DNA from: Catenuloplanes indicus
Lineage (GTDB): Bacteria > Actinomycetota > Actinomycetes > Mycobacteriales > Micromonosporaceae
Direction of reading: 5' to 3'
DNA length: 64,000 nucleotides
NCBI RefSeq assembly: GCF_030813715.1
Contig: NZ_JAUSUZ010000001.1
Span: forward strand, 6,324,001 to 6,388,000
This document shows, one piece after another, positions 37,437 through 46,879 of the stretch (the first letter of the stretch is position 1; each line of letters starts with the position of its first letter). Made by a program: the position numbers and the translations under genes. The notes under the pieces were generated by a model that saw nothing but the letters and a program-made list of their open reading frames with translations, had not been told where the DNA came from and did no database searches.

Positions 37437-38089
37437 GGGATCCGGTAGCCGCGGCCGATGACGGTCACGATCGGGTCCGGGTCGCCGAGCTTCTGCCGCA
37501 GCGTCTTCACCGTGGTCCGGACCGCGCCGGTGAACGGGTCCGCGTGCTCGTCCCACACCGTGTCCAGCAGCCGTTCCGCGCTGACCACCTCGCCCTCGGC
37601 CCGCAGCAGCGCGGTCAGCACCCCGAACTCCTTCCGGGTCAGCTGCACCGGCCGGTCGCCGCGGCGCACCTCGTGCCGGCCGACGTCCAGCGTGATGCCG
37701 CCCCGGCGCAGCACAGTCGGCCGGCGTGGGGGAGTGCGGCGGCCGAGCGCGGTCACGCGCGCGACCAGCTCGATGAACGCGAACGGCTTCGGCAGGTAGT
37801 CGTCGGCACCGAGCATCAGGCCCTCCACCCGGCTCTCCACCGCACCGGCCGCGGTCAGCATCAGCACCCGGGCCGGGGAGCCGGACCGCACCAGGGCGCG
37901 GCACACCTCGTCGCCGTGCAGGAACGGCAGGTCCCGGTCGAGCACGATGACGTCCGGCCCGATCTGCCGCGCCCGCTCCAGCGCCTCGGCGCCGTCGTGG
38001 GCCACGTCCACCACCAGGTCGTGCTCCCGCAGCCCGTCCGCGATGACGTCGGCCAGCGCCTCGTCGTCCTCGACCACCAGTACCCGCAT
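37433..38089 (-). CDS. OmpR-type response regulator
   Basis: A 218-residue response regulator. The receiver domain has phospho-acceptor Asp51 (VIVLDRDLPF), acidic VVEDDE at the start and Lys in DDYLPKPF. The C-terminal winged helix has LTRKEFGVLTALLRAEGEVV and TVIGRGYRI. It is the first gene of the RR-kinase operon. The 87-base divergent gap to the lipoprotein gene is the natural place for its binding sites; no clear direct repeat was found. Confidence 0.95.
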   Translation of the reverse strand: MRVLVVEDDEALADVIADGLREHDLVVDVAHDGAEALERARQIGPDVIVLDRDLPFLHGDEVCRALVRSGSPARVLMLTAAGAVESRVEGLMLGADDYLPKPFAFIELVARVTALGRRTPPRRPTVLRRGGITLDVGRHEVRRGDRPVQLTRKEFGVLTALLRAEGEVVSAERLLDTVWDEHADPFTGAVRTTVKTLRQKLGDPDPIVTVIGRGYRIP

Positions 38090-38176
38090 GACCGCCTAGT
38101 CTGCCCGGCCGGTGTGGCGTCTTCGTGAGGTGCCGGCACACCGGGACGCCACCGCCCGGCTGTGATCGTCCGAGGC

Positions 38177-38692
38177 ATGGGACACCTCAGAACCGTCGTA
38201 CCGGTGCTGCTTCTCGCCGGTCTCCTCGCCGCGTGCGGCGAGGATCCGTCACCGAGCGGGACCGGCGACGACCACGGGAAGCGGCTGGCGTACGCGAAGT
38301 GCATGCGGGACAACGGCGTCGACATGCCCGACCCGGAGCCGCCGAACGCGCTCGGCGTCGCACCGGCCGAGCGGGCCGTGCCGGGCGAGGACGCGCAGGC
38401 CGCCCGAGTGGCCAACGAGAAGTGCCGGCACCTGCTGCCGAACGGCGGCGTGCCGGAACCGATGTCGGCCGAGCAGCGCGCGGCGGCGCTGGAGTTCGCG
38501 CGCTGCATGCGTGAGCACGGCGTCGAGGACTTCCCGGACCCGGGGGCGGACGGTCAGCCCGGCCGGTTCGACCCGCCGGTGCCGGACGACCCGGACTATC
38601 CGGCGGCGAACCGGGAGCTGACCGAGGCGTCCGAGGCGTGCAGCGGCGCCGGCGACTCGGTGCCCGCCGCTCCCATGGCGCCGACCCGGTGA
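38177..38692 (+). CDS. Lipoprotein with duplicated CMR(D/E)xGV module
   Basis: A 171-residue predicted lipoprotein: a signal peptide ends in LLAAC with Cys20. The mature part has two copies of an A(K/R)CMR(D/E)(N/H)GV(D/E)xxPDP module (residues 40-54 and 108-122). Each is followed about 40 residues later by one more cysteine (Cys83, Cys155). Two intramodule disulfides are plausible. Similar proteins occur beside peptidoglycan-binding/ABC export genes in actinobacteria, but the role is unknown. The ATG at 38177 gives the best signal peptide. Its stop overlaps the next start by 3 bases. Confidence 0.75.
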   Translation: MGHLRTVVPVLLLAGLLAACGEDPSPSGTGDDHGKRLAYAKCMRDNGVDMPDPEPPNALGVAPAERAVPGEDAQAARVANEKCRHLLPNGGVPEPMSAEQRAAALEFARCMREHGVEDFPDPGADGQPGRFDPPVPDDPDYPAANRELTEASEACSGAGDSVPAAPMAPTR

Positions 38693-39738
38693 TCGTCCGG
38701 GGACCGCTGCGTTCCCGCCGCTGGGTGCTGGCCGGCGGCCTGGGCGCGGCCGGCCTGCTCGCCGCCGCCGGGACCGCCGCCGCGGAGTACCGCGACCGGA
38801 ACCGGCCTGGCCGCCTGGAGCCCGCACCGGTCGCGGCGACCGCACGGGTGGAGCGCACCACGCTGACCGAGGGACAGGTCTTCCCCGGCGTCATCCGGTA
38901 CACCGAGGCGCCGCCGCTGCCCGGCCGGCTGGCCGGCACGCTGACCTGGCTGCCGCCCGAGGGAACCGTGCTGCGACCGGGCGACGTGGCCTACCGGGTG
39001 GACGACGTGCCGGTGGTCCTGCTGACCGGGGCCACGCCGGCGTTCCGGGCGCTGGTGCCCGGACTCAGCGGCCCGGACGTGCGGCAACTGGAGGAGAACC
39101 TGGCCCGGTTCGGCTACACCGGGTTCACCGCGGACCGCGCGTACACCGCGAACACCGCGGCCGCGGTCAGCCGGTGGCAGCAGCGGATCGGCGCACCGCG
39201 GACCGGCACCGTGCCGCTCGGCCACGTGATCTTCACGGCCGGCGACGTCCGGGTCGGCCGGCACACCGTCCGCCTCGGTGAGCAGATCGGCGCCGGCTCA
39301 CCGTACGAGGTCACCGCCGGCACCCGGTCGGTCTCCTTCGGCATGGAACCGCGGTATCAGCGGCTCGCCCCGGTCGGCGGTCCCGCCACCGTGCTGCTGA
39401 GCGGCGGCCGGCAGCTCGGCGGCACCGTCGCCGCCGTGGTGCGGCCGACCGAGGCGGACGGCCGCACCACGGTCACCGTCACGGTCCCGGACCAGGCGGC
39501 ACTGGACGGCGACGAGGCCGACGTGCGCCTGGTGGCCCAGGAGCGCCGGGACGTGCTGGCCGTGCCGGTCGTGGCGCTGGTCGTCCTGGACGGCGGCCGG
39601 TACGGCGTGGAGGTCGTCGGCGACGGCGGCGCGGTCACGGTCGTGCCGGTCGAGACCGGCCTGTTCGCCGACGGCAAGGTCGAGATCCGGGGCGCCGGCC
39701 TGGCCGCGGGCACCGTCGTCAGCGTGCCCGCCGGATGA
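38689..39738 (+). CDS. Membrane-fusion-like protein with peptidoglycan-binding domain
   Basis: A 349-residue exported protein. A twin-arginine-like or membrane-anchor N-terminus ([21 protein letters not shown]) is followed by a HlyD-like beta region. A PG_binding_1 domain (about 120-180; [19 protein letters not shown]) and further HlyD-type barrels come next. Such proteins pair with MacB-like ABC transporters and link them to the cell wall. The GTG start overlaps the lipoprotein gene, and the stop overlaps the ATPase start (ATGA). Confidence 0.82.
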   Translation: MIVRGPLRSRRWVLAGGLGAAGLLAAAGTAAAEYRDRNRPGRLEPAPVAATARVERTTLTEGQVFPGVIRYTEAPPLPGRLAGTLTWLPPEGTVLRPGDVAYRVDDVPVVLLTGATPAFRALVPGLSGPDVRQLEENLARFGYTGFTADRAYTANTAAAVSRWQQRIGAPRTGTVPLGHVIFTAGDVRVGRHTVRLGEQIGAGSPYEVTAGTRSVSFGMEPRYQRLAPVGGPATVLLSGGRQLGGTVAAVVRPTEADGRTTVTVTVPDQAALDGDEADVRLVAQERRDVLAVPVVALVVLDGGRYGVEVVGDGGAVTVVPVETGLFADGKVEIRGAGLAAGTVVSVPAG

Positions 39739-40418
39739 GCGCCGCCATGCTCCGGCTGACCGGCGTGTCCCGGTCGTACCCCGGCGGCGTCACCGCGCTC
39801 GACGACGTGTCGCTGACCGTCCGCGAGGGCGAGCTGATCGCGATCGTCGGTCCGTCCGGCTCCGGGAAGTCGACCATGCTGCATCTGGCCGGCACGCTGG
39901 ACCGGCCGACCGCCGGCCGGGTCGAGGTGGCCGGGCACGACGTGTCCGCGCTGACCGACCGGCAGCTCTCCGCGCTGCGCGCCCGGCGGATCGGGTTCGT
40001 GTTCCAGCAGTTCCACCTGGCCGCCGGCGTGAGCACGCTGGACAACGTGGCCGACGGCCTGCTCTACGCCGGCGTGCCCCGCCGGGAGCGGCGGGCCCGC
40101 GCGGCCCGCGCGCTGACGGGCGTGGGCCTGGCGCACCGGCTCCGGCACCGGCCGCACGAGCTGTCCGGCGGCGAGCGGCAGCGCGTCGCGATCGCCCGCG
40201 CGGTCGTCGGTGAGCCGGACCTGCTGCTGGCCGACGAACCGACCGGCAACCTGGACTCGGTCTCCGGCGCCGAGGTGCTGGGCCTGCTGCGTCGCCTGCA
40301 CACGGCCGGGACCACCGTCGTGATCATCACGCACGACCGGGAGCTGGCGGCCGGCCTGTCCCGCGTGGTGACGATGCGCGACGGCCGGGTGCACGCGGAC
40401 ACCGGGGTGACCGCATGA
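39735..40418 (+). CDS. ABC transporter ATPase, MacB/LolD type
   Basis: A 227-residue ATPase. Walker A is [10 protein letters not shown], the signature is [14 protein letters not shown], Walker B is [13 protein letters not shown] and the H-loop is IITHD. The Q-loop is FVFQQFHL. It belongs to the MacB/LolD (3.A.1.122/125) group that powers FtsX-type permeases. It overlaps both neighbours by 4 bases and is part of the lipoprotein-MFP-ATPase-permease operon. Confidence 0.95.
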   Translation: MSAAMLRLTGVSRSYPGGVTALDDVSLTVREGELIAIVGPSGSGKSTMLHLAGTLDRPTAGRVEVAGHDVSALTDRQLSALRARRIGFVFQQFHLAAGVSTLDNVADGLLYAGVPRRERRARAARALTGVGLAHRLRHRPHELSGGERQRVAIARAVVGEPDLLLADEPTGNLDSVSGAEVLGLLRRLHTAGTTVVIITHDRELAAGLSRVVTMRDGRVHADTGVTA

Positions 40419-41614
40419 GCCGGCCGCCGCGCCCGGCGCGGATGCCGGCCGTGGACGTGGCCCGGGCCGGTGCGGCCGGTCTGGTCAGCCGGCCGCTGCG
40501 CGCGTTCCTGGCCGCGGCCGGCATCGCGATCGGCGTCGCGGCGATGGTGGCGGTCGTCGGGATCTCCGCGTCCGGCCGGGCCGGGGTGGAGCGGGAGCTG
40601 TCCGCCATCGGCACGAACCTGCTCACCGTCACGCCGGGCCGGACGCTCGGCAACGAGCAGGCCCGGCTGCCGGACGAGGCGGTGGAGACGGTCGCCCGGC
40701 TCGGCGGCGTCGTCTACGCGTCGGCCACCGGCCGGGTCGACGCGCACGTCTACCGCTCCGACCGGATCCCGCGCGGCGAGACGAACGGCCTCGGCGTGCT
40801 GGCGGTCCGGTCCGGCCTGCTCGAACCGGTCGGCGGCACGCTCGCGCACGGCAGCTGGCTGAACGAGGTGACGCTGCGCGGCCCGGCGCTGGTGCTCGGC
40901 GCGGAGGCGGCCCGGCTGCTCGGCGTGCACCGCCTCGACCCGGACGTCCGGGTCTGGCTCGGCAACCGCTGGTTCGTGGTGACCGGCGTGCTCGCGCCGA
41001 ACCGGCTCGCACCGGAGCTGGACACGGCCGCGCTGGTCGGCTGGGACACCGCGGAGACGCTGCTCGGTTTCGACGGCGACATCGGCACGCTCTACGCCCG
41101 GACCGACCCGGACCGGGTGACCGAGGTGCAGGCGCTGCTGGCCCGGGCCGCGCATCCGGCACACCCGAACGAGGTGCTGGTCGAGCGGCCCTCCGACGCG
41201 ATCCGCGCGCAGCAGGTCACCGGCCGCGCGCTCTCCGGGCTGCTGCTGGGCCTCGGCGCGGTCGCGCTGCTGGTCGGCGGCGTCGGCGTGGCCAACACGA
41301 TGATCGTCTCGGTGCTGGAGCGCCGTGCCGAGGTCGGGCTGCGCCGCGCGCTCGGCGCCACCCGCTCGCAGATCCGCACCCAGTTCCTCGCCGAGTCGCT
41401 GCTGCTGTCCGCGCTCGGCGGCGCGGCCGGGCTGGCCGCCGGCGCGGCGGTCACCGCCGGATACGCCTGGGCCCGGGACTGGCCCACGGCCGTGCCGGTC
41501 TGGGCACAGCTCGGCGGTCTCGCGGTGACCGTGCTGATCGGCGGCCTGGCCGGCCTCTATCCGGCGGTCCGCGCCGCCCGTCTCCCGCCGGCTGAGGCGC
41601 TGTCCACCCCCTGA
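40415..41614 (+). CDS. ABC transporter permease, MacB/FtsX type
   Basis: A 399-residue permease. One helix lies near residue 30-50, followed by a large extracytoplasmic MacB_PCD domain (about 55-260) and three C-terminal helices. [29 protein letters not shown] is the family signature. It is the last gene of the export operon and is followed 2 bases later by a strong terminator. With the membrane-fusion protein it may export a peptide, antibiotic or lipid, controlled by the adjacent two-component system. Confidence 0.93.
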   Translation: MSRPPRPARMPAVDVARAGAAGLVSRPLRAFLAAAGIAIGVAAMVAVVGISASGRAGVERELSAIGTNLLTVTPGRTLGNEQARLPDEAVETVARLGGVVYASATGRVDAHVYRSDRIPRGETNGLGVLAVRSGLLEPVGGTLAHGSWLNEVTLRGPALVLGAEAARLLGVHRLDPDVRVWLGNRWFVVTGVLAPNRLAPELDTAALVGWDTAETLLGFDGDIGTLYARTDPDRVTEVQALLARAAHPAHPNEVLVERPSDAIRAQQVTGRALSGLLLGLGAVALLVGGVGVANTMIVSVLERRAEVGLRRALGATRSQIRTQFLAESLLLSALGGAAGLAAGAAVTAGYAWARDWPTAVPVWAQLGGLAVTVLIGGLAGLYPAVRAARLPPAEALSTP

Positions 41615-41615
41615 T

Positions 41616-41648
41616 CGGTGGCGGGGCGCGGTGCGCGCCCCGCCACCG
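41616..41648. terminator. Bidirectional terminator
   Basis: A perfect 15-bp stem, CGGTGGCGGGGCGCG with CGCGCCCCGCCACCG, has a 3-base loop. It lies between the converging permease and galactanase genes. Confidence 0.85.
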
Positions 41649-41651
41649 GAC

Positions 41652-43178
41652 TCAGAAGTGGGTGAAGACCTTCAGCGCGGGCAGCGCGCGCCCGTCGTCG
41701 TCGAACAGCGCCTGGTTCTCCCAGCCGTCGCCGGAGGCCGGATCCGCCGGGTCCCAGCCGGCGCCGGGCACCGCGGTCCAGGTCGGCTCCCAGTAGACGA
41801 CGCCGAGCGCGCCCGGCACGCCCGCGACCACGGTCAGGATGTCGCGCAGCGCGTCCGCCTGCCCGCGCGGCGTGGCCGGGTAGCCGCCGGCCGCGGCCAG
41901 CGCGGCGGTGAAGATGTTCGTCTCGTGGTCGTTCTCGTCGAGCGTGAATCCGTAGGCCGTCTCGACGACCATGACCGGCTTGCCGTACCGCGCCGTGAGG
42001 TCCATCAGGTTGGCCTGCAACGCGCCGAGCGGGCCGTGCCAGTAGACGTAGTGCGACACCGCGATCACGTCGAACGGCACGCCACGGGCCACGGCCTGGT
42101 CGAACCACCAGCGGTGCCCGCCGTTGTCGCCGCCCTCGGCCAGGTGCAGCACGACCTGGGTGGAGGGTGACGCGGCCTTGACCGCCGCACTGCCCGCGGT
42201 GAGCAGCGCGGCGAGCCCGCCCCAGTTGTCCCAGCGCCCGTCCGGCCACAGCATGCCGCCGTTGATCTCGTTGCCGACCTGCGCGTACGCGGCCGGTGTG
42301 CGCTGTGCCCGGAGCGCGGCGAGCACCGTGAACGTGTGGTCGTAGAGCGCCTGCGACAGCTCGGCGAAGGACAGCGAGGCCCACGCGGCCGGCTTGTTCT
42401 GCTTGCCCGGATCGGCCCACGCGTCCGAGTAGTGGAAGTCGATCAGCAATCGCTGCCCGGCTGCGTGCGCCCGGCGTGCCTTCGCCAGCGTGTCCGCGAG
42501 ATCGTTGTACCCGTCGGCCGGATCGACCCAGACCTTGAGCCGGATGAGGTTCACGTCGTGCGCCGCGAGCAGCCGGAACGGGTCGCGCCGTGGGCCGGGG
42601 AAGTCCCGGTAGACCGCGCCGTGATCCTCGTTCTTCGTGATGTGCGAGACGTCCGCGCCGCGCACCGCGATCCCCGGCGCCGCGCCCGGCCCGAACGAGA
42701 CCGCGTCGAAGTGTGTCCACTGACCGGCGGTGGCCGTGGAGTGCAGCACGATCGTGCAGCGGCCGCCGGTGACGGTGACGGAGACGGCCAGCCGCACCCA
42801 CCGGTCGCCGGTGCGCGGGATCGCGGCCCGGCGTTCCGCGGAGCCGCAGTGGCGCAGCGACACGTACGCGTCCGGCTGGTTGCCGTCCGAGCGGACCCGC
42901 ACGCTGAGCGTGTGCGGTCCGCGGGCGAGCCCGGTGACGGCCTGCGTGGTCTCCACCCGGTAGGCGACCGGCGCGTAATGGGTGAGCCGGGTGTCGCCGT
43001 CGAAGCCACCGGCCTCGATGAACGACGCGTCCCGGCTGCCACCGGCCGACCAGCCGGACAGGCCGGTCTCGAAGCCGCCGTTGGTGACGCCGGCGGTGGG
43101 GGAGGCGAGCGCGGGGGCCGCGGCGCCGAGGACCAGGCCGAGCGAGAGGAACGGAATGAGAACGGATCTGCGAGACAT
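41652..43178 (-). CDS. Secreted arabinogalactan endo-beta-1,4-galactanase (GH53)
   Basis: A 508-residue secreted enzyme that cleaves beta-1,4-galactan. A signal peptide (1-25) precedes a beta-sandwich carbohydrate-binding-like module (about 28-165) and a GH53 barrel (about 170-508). The acid/base Glu304 is in QVGNEINGG and nucleophile Glu406 in VVETAYG. RGADVSH, LIRLKVWVDP and LIDFHYSDAWADPGKQ are GH53 hallmarks. Two LacI-type operators lie upstream. It begins the pathway finished by the adjacent GH42 enzyme and ABC importer. Confidence 0.95.
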   Translation of the reverse strand: MSRRSVLIPFLSLGLVLGAAAPALASPTAGVTNGGFETGLSGWSAGGSRDASFIEAGGFDGDTRLTHYAPVAYRVETTQAVTGLARGPHTLSVRVRSDGNQPDAYVSLRHCGSAERRAAIPRTGDRWVRLAVSVTVTGGRCTIVLHSTATAGQWTHFDAVSFGPGAAPGIAVRGADVSHITKNEDHGAVYRDFPGPRRDPFRLLAAHDVNLIRLKVWVDPADGYNDLADTLAKARRAHAAGQRLLIDFHYSDAWADPGKQNKPAAWASLSFAELSQALYDHTFTVLAALRAQRTPAAYAQVGNEINGGMLWPDGRWDNWGGLAALLTAGSAAVKAASPSTQVVLHLAEGGDNGGHRWWFDQAVARGVPFDVIAVSHYVYWHGPLGALQANLMDLTARYGKPVMVVETAYGFTLDENDHETNIFTAALAAAGGYPATPRGQADALRDILTVVAGVPGALGVVYWEPTWTAVPGAGWDPADPASGDGWENQALFDDDGRALPALKVFTHF

Positions 43179-43195
43179 GCAGGGCTCCTACGATT

Positions 43196-43211
43196 CTGTG
43201 AGCGCTCACAG
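43196..43211. promoter_or_regulatory. LacI-type operator O1 (galactanase)
   Basis: Perfect 16-bp palindrome CTGTGAGCGCTCACAG, 18 bases before the galactanase start. It is identical to the site at 45392-45407. Confidence 0.85.
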
Positions 43212-43251
43212 AGGTACTGACAGGCAACAATCGAAAGCCGTCGACGATACA

Positions 43252-43267
43252 CTGTGAGCGCTCACGC
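43252..43267. promoter_or_regulatory. LacI-type operator O2 (galactanase)
   Basis: CTGTGAGCGCTCACGC, with a perfect 12-bp GTGAGCGCTCAC core. Its centre is 56 bp from O1, a distance that could allow looping. A possible -35 box (TTGACA, 43287-43292, reverse strand) lies just upstream. Confidence 0.8.
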
Positions 43268-43288
43268 AACCATTCACGCCGGTCGCTG

Positions 43289-45289
43289 TCAAGGGTGCAC
43301 GCGCAGCACCCGCACCGCACCGGCCGGCACCGGCACGCCGTCCACGTGCGACGCCCCGGTCAGCAGGTCCACGCCCGCGCCCGGCACGGTCGCGTCCGCG
43401 TCGGTGTGGTTGAGCGCGATCACGAAGCCGCCGCGCCGCACCACTTCCACGCCGGCCGGCAGGTCGCGCGCGGGCAGCCCGAGCGAAGCCGCGAACGCGT
43501 CCAGCGACGCCCCGGTCAGCCGGGTGGAGACGTAGACCGCGCGCCCGGCACCGTACGCGTGCGACGTGATCGCCGGCTGCCCGGCCGCCGGGCCGTCCAG
43601 GTAGGACGCGACCACCGTGGCGCCGTCCAGCAGCAGCCGCTCCGCCCACACGTCGCCGGTCGCGCCGGTGGACAGCGACACGGTCTCGCCGTCGTGCAGC
43701 GGCAGGAACTCCTCGACCCGCAGGCCCAGCACGTCGCGCAGCGCGCCCGGGTGCGGCCCCGGGTGCACCGCGTCGTTCTCGTCCACGATCCCGGAGAAGT
43801 ACGACACGACCAGTGTGCCGCCGCCCGCCACGTACCGGCCCAGGTTCTCCGCCGCGGCCGCGGTCAGCAGGTAACCGGCCGGCAGGAACACCATCGGGTA
43901 CGCCGACAGTGGCGCGTCCGGCCGGGCGAAGTCCACGGTCACGTGCCGCCGCCACAGCGCCTCGTAGAACGCCTCCTGCCGCTCCCGGAACGACAGCTCG
44001 GTCGACGGCCGCCACGGCAGCTCCAGCGCCCACCAGGACTCCCAGTCCCAGATGATCGCGGCGTCCGCGGTGACCGGCGTGCCGCGCACCGGGTCCAGCG
44101 CCGGCAGCCGGCCGCCGAGCGACACCACGTCCCGCCAGATCCGGGTGTCCGTCCCGCCGTGCGGCAGCATCGCGGAGTGGAATTTCTCCGCGCCGTACCG
44201 GGAGGCCCGCCACTGGAAGAACATGATCCCGTCCGCGCCCCGGGCCAGGTGCGCGAGGCTGTTGCGGACCAGCTCGCCCGGCTTCTTGGCGATGTTGCGC
44301 GGCTGCCAGTTGACCGAGCCTGTGGAGTGCTCCATCAGCAGCCACGGCGTGCCGCCGGCCACCGACCGGGTCAGGTCCGCGCACATGGCCAGCTCGATGT
44401 GGTTGTCCGGACGCTCGGCCTGCAGGTAGTGGTCGTTGGAGATCAGGTCGACCTCGCCCGCCCAGGTCCAGTAGTCGATGTTCTTGCAGTTCGCCAGCAT
44501 GAAGTTGGTGGTCACCGGGATGCCGGGCGACAGCGTGTGCAGAATGTCCCGCTCACGCCGGAAGTTCGCCAGGTGCGCGTCCGAGGAGAAGCGGAAGTAG
44601 TCCAGTTCCTGCGCCGGGTTGACCGCGGTCGGCGCCTCGGTCGGCGGCTCGATCTCGTCCCAGTCCGCGTACCGCTGGCTCCAGAACGTGGTGCCCCAGG
44701 CGGTGTTGAGCGCGTCCAGCGTCCGGTACTTCGCGACGAGCCAGGACCGGAACGCGGCGCCGGACGCGGGGCAGTAGCAGATCCCGTTCGCGCCGCCGTA
44801 CTCGTTGTGTGCGTGCCACAGCACCACGGCCGGGTGTGAGCCGTAGCGGCGGCCCAGCTCCGTGGTGATCGCGGCGGACGCAGCCGCGTACGCCGGCGCG
44901 CTGGGGCAGAACGTCTGACGCGCGCCCCCGCCCAGCGGCGTGCCGGAGCGGGTTAGCGGCCGGGCCGACGGGTGGGCGCGCAGGAACCACGGCGGCGGCG
45001 CGGCGGTCGGCGTGGCCAGGTCCGCCGCGATCCCGTTCGCGTGCAGCAGGTCCAGCAGCCGGTCCAGCCAGTCGAACGTGAACACGCCCGGCCGCGGCTC
45101 CAGCATCGCCCAGCTGAAGATGCCGACGCTGACCAGGTTGACGCCGGCCTCGCGCATCAGCGCCACGTCCTCGGCCCACACCTCCTCCGGCCACTGCTCC
45201 GGGTTGTAGTCCCCGCCGTAGGCGATTCGGTCCAACCCGGGGATGAGCGGCGCGACCTGGGGTACCGCCAGCTGAGACACCTGGACCAT
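43289..45289 (-). CDS. Beta-galactosidase (GH42)
   Basis: A 666-residue GH42 beta-galactosidase with no signal peptide, so it acts on imported galacto-oligosaccharides in the cytoplasm. The N-terminal GGDYNPEQWPEEVW motif, acid/base Glu163 in WHAHNEYGG and nucleophile Glu320 in LLMEHSTGSVNWQ are intact. The A-beta/alpha barrel, trimerisation domain and C-terminal beta domain have normal sizes. The ATG at 45289 is chosen because the extra 17 residues upstream overlap the operator region. It is divergent from the importer operon. Confidence 0.95.
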   Translation of the reverse strand: MVQVSQLAVPQVAPLIPGLDRIAYGGDYNPEQWPEEVWAEDVALMREAGVNLVSVGIFSWAMLEPRPGVFTFDWLDRLLDLLHANGIAADLATPTAAPPPWFLRAHPSARPLTRSGTPLGGGARQTFCPSAPAYAAASAAITTELGRRYGSHPAVVLWHAHNEYGGANGICYCPASGAAFRSWLVAKYRTLDALNTAWGTTFWSQRYADWDEIEPPTEAPTAVNPAQELDYFRFSSDAHLANFRRERDILHTLSPGIPVTTNFMLANCKNIDYWTWAGEVDLISNDHYLQAERPDNHIELAMCADLTRSVAGGTPWLLMEHSTGSVNWQPRNIAKKPGELVRNSLAHLARGADGIMFFQWRASRYGAEKFHSAMLPHGGTDTRIWRDVVSLGGRLPALDPVRGTPVTADAAIIWDWESWWALELPWRPSTELSFRERQEAFYEALWRRHVTVDFARPDAPLSAYPMVFLPAGYLLTAAAAENLGRYVAGGGTLVVSYFSGIVDENDAVHPGPHPGALRDVLGLRVEEFLPLHDGETVSLSTGATGDVWAERLLLDGATVVASYLDGPAAGQPAITSHAYGAGRAVYVSTRLTGASLDAFAASLGLPARDLPAGVEVVRRGGFVIALNHTDADATVPGAGVDLLTGASHVDGVPVPAGAVRVLRVHP

Positions 45290-45302
45290 GCACGGCTCCG
45301 AA

Positions 45303-45318
45303 CTGTGAACGCTCCCAA
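45303..45318. promoter_or_regulatory. Degenerate LacI-type half operator (GH42)
   Basis: CTGTGAACGCTCCCAA keeps the left half CTGTGA.CGCTC of the operator but not the right end. It lies 14 bases before the GH42 start and could be a weak site. Confidence 0.45.
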
Positions 45319-45364
45319 CGTATGAGCCGCATGATTGCACAGTCTTAACCTGCAGATACAGGTA

Positions 45365-45393
45365 TTGACAGGTTACAGGTCGCGCGCCAGGCT
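45365..45393 (+). promoter_or_regulatory. Promoter of galactan importer operon
   Basis: A consensus -35 TTGACA (45365-45370) is followed after 17 bases by CAGGCT (45388-45393), a plausible -10. The operator at 45392-45407 overlaps the -10 end, the expected place for repression. Confidence 0.6.
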
Positions 45394-45407
45394 GTGAGCG
45401 CTCACAG
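45392..45407. promoter_or_regulatory. LacI-type operator O3 (importer operon)
   Basis: Perfect palindrome CTGTGAGCGCTCACAG, identical to O1. It lies between the promoter and the solute-binding-protein gene. Confidence 0.85.
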
Positions 45408-45570
45408 TTGTCTCCACCCAGTCACGCGCCGGTAACACCAGCGCCGCCGCGCCGCCACGCCACGGGCACCCGTGAAGTCGGCCGGCCCGTCGTGCAGGGA
45501 TGCCGCCCGGGCGAAGGGCGAAACCGCACGCGCTCACGACTTTGTACGAAACGTCGAAGAGAGGCTCCCG

Positions 45571-46878
45571 ATGAGGCCTTCGATAGGCAAGATCGCCGCC
45601 GCCGCGGCGCTCGCCACCACGCTGCTGGCGACGGCCGCGTGCTCCGGCTCCGGTGACGACGCGACCGAGGAGCCGGCCGGCCCGGTCGAGCTCAGCTTCT
45701 GGTCCTGGGCTCCGGGCATCGAGAAGACCGTCGACCTGTGGAACCAGCAGAACCCGGACATGAAGGTGGTGTTGAGCAAGCAGGCCGGTGGCGGCGACAT
45801 CGTCACCAAGCTGCTCACCGCGGCGAAGGCCGGCAACCCGCCGGACCTGGCGCAGGTCGAGTACCAGTCGCTGCCCACACTGGTCAGCAACGACGTGCTG
45901 GCCGACATCGCGGAGCAGACCACGGACGTCGAGGGCAAGTTCCCCGAGGGCGCCTGGCAGCAGGTCACGCTCGGCACCGACGCGGTCTACGCGATCCCGC
46001 AGGACTCCGGGCCGATGATGCTCTACTACCGCGCGGACATCTTCCAGGAGATGGGCATCGCGGTGCCGAAGACCTGGGACGAGTTCGCGGCCGCGGCCCG
46101 CACCGTCCGGCAGAAGGACGGCACGAAGTACCTGACCACGTTCTCCGCCGCGGACCCGGGCTGGTTCGCCGGGCTGGCCCAGCAGGCCGGCGCGTCCTGG
46201 TGGGGCATCGACGGCGAGACGTGGAAGGTGTCCGTCAACGACGCTGCCACCCGGAAGGTCGCGGACTACTGGGGCAACCTGGTCAACGAGGGCGTGATCT
46301 CCGGCAACCCGATGTACACGCCGGAGTGGAACAAGGCGCTCAACGACGGCACGATCATCGCCTGGCCGAGTGCGGTCTGGGGCCCGGGCGTGCTGGAGGG
46401 CAACGCGCCGGACACCAAGGGCAAGTGGGCGATGGCGCCGCTGCCGCAGTGGGCCGCCGGTGAGAACAGGACCGGCAACTGGGGTGGCTCGTCCACCGGC
46501 GTGACCGCGGCGTCGAAGCACAAGGCCGCCGCGATCAAGTTCGCCACCTGGATGAACACCGACCCGGCCGCGACCGACTCGCTGATCACCTCGGGCGCGA
46601 TCTACCCGGCCGCCACCGAGGCGCAGTCCAGCCAGTACCTGCAGAAGCCGCCCGCGTTCTTCCCGGAGCAGACCGGCTTCTACACGGCCGCGAAGGCGAT
46701 CGCGGGCGGCGCGGCCGGCTTCACCTGGGGGCCGAACACGAACGTCACGTACGACACGTACAAGGACGCCTTCGCGAAGGCGATCACCGGCAGGACGCCG
46801 TTCTCCGCCGCGCTGGACGTGATGCAGTCGGCCACCGTCGCCGACATGCAGAAAAACGGCTTCACGGTCGCCGGCTGA
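45571..46878 (+). CDS. Sugar ABC transporter solute-binding lipoprotein
   Basis: A 435-residue family-1 extracellular sugar-binding protein. The signal peptide ends with a lipoprotein cysteine at Cys24 (TAACSG). The mature part shows VELSFWSWAPGIEKTVDLWNQQ, GNPPDLAQVEY and LADIAEQ segments usual in CUT1 binding proteins. The context indicates galactan oligosaccharides as ligand. GAAGAGAGG upstream supports the ATG at 45571. It is the first gene of the importer operon. Confidence 0.95.
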   Translation: MRPSIGKIAAAAALATTLLATAACSGSGDDATEEPAGPVELSFWSWAPGIEKTVDLWNQQNPDMKVVLSKQAGGGDIVTKLLTAAKAGNPPDLAQVEYQSLPTLVSNDVLADIAEQTTDVEGKFPEGAWQQVTLGTDAVYAIPQDSGPMMLYYRADIFQEMGIAVPKTWDEFAAAARTVRQKDGTKYLTTFSAADPGWFAGLAQQAGASWWGIDGETWKVSVNDAATRKVADYWGNLVNEGVISGNPMYTPEWNKALNDGTIIAWPSAVWGPGVLEGNAPDTKGKWAMAPLPQWAAGENRTGNWGGSSTGVTAASKHKAAAIKFATWMNTDPAATDSLITSGAIYPAATEAQSSQYLQKPPAFFPEQTGFYTAAKAIAGGAAGFTWGPNTNVTYDTYKDAFAKAITGRTPFSAALDVMQSATVADMQKNGFTVAG

Positions 46879-46879
46879 G

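Noticed and set aside
37437-38141. Upstream extension of the histidine-kinase frame
   Set aside because: It overlaps the response-regulator gene in another frame; kinase homology begins at 37436.
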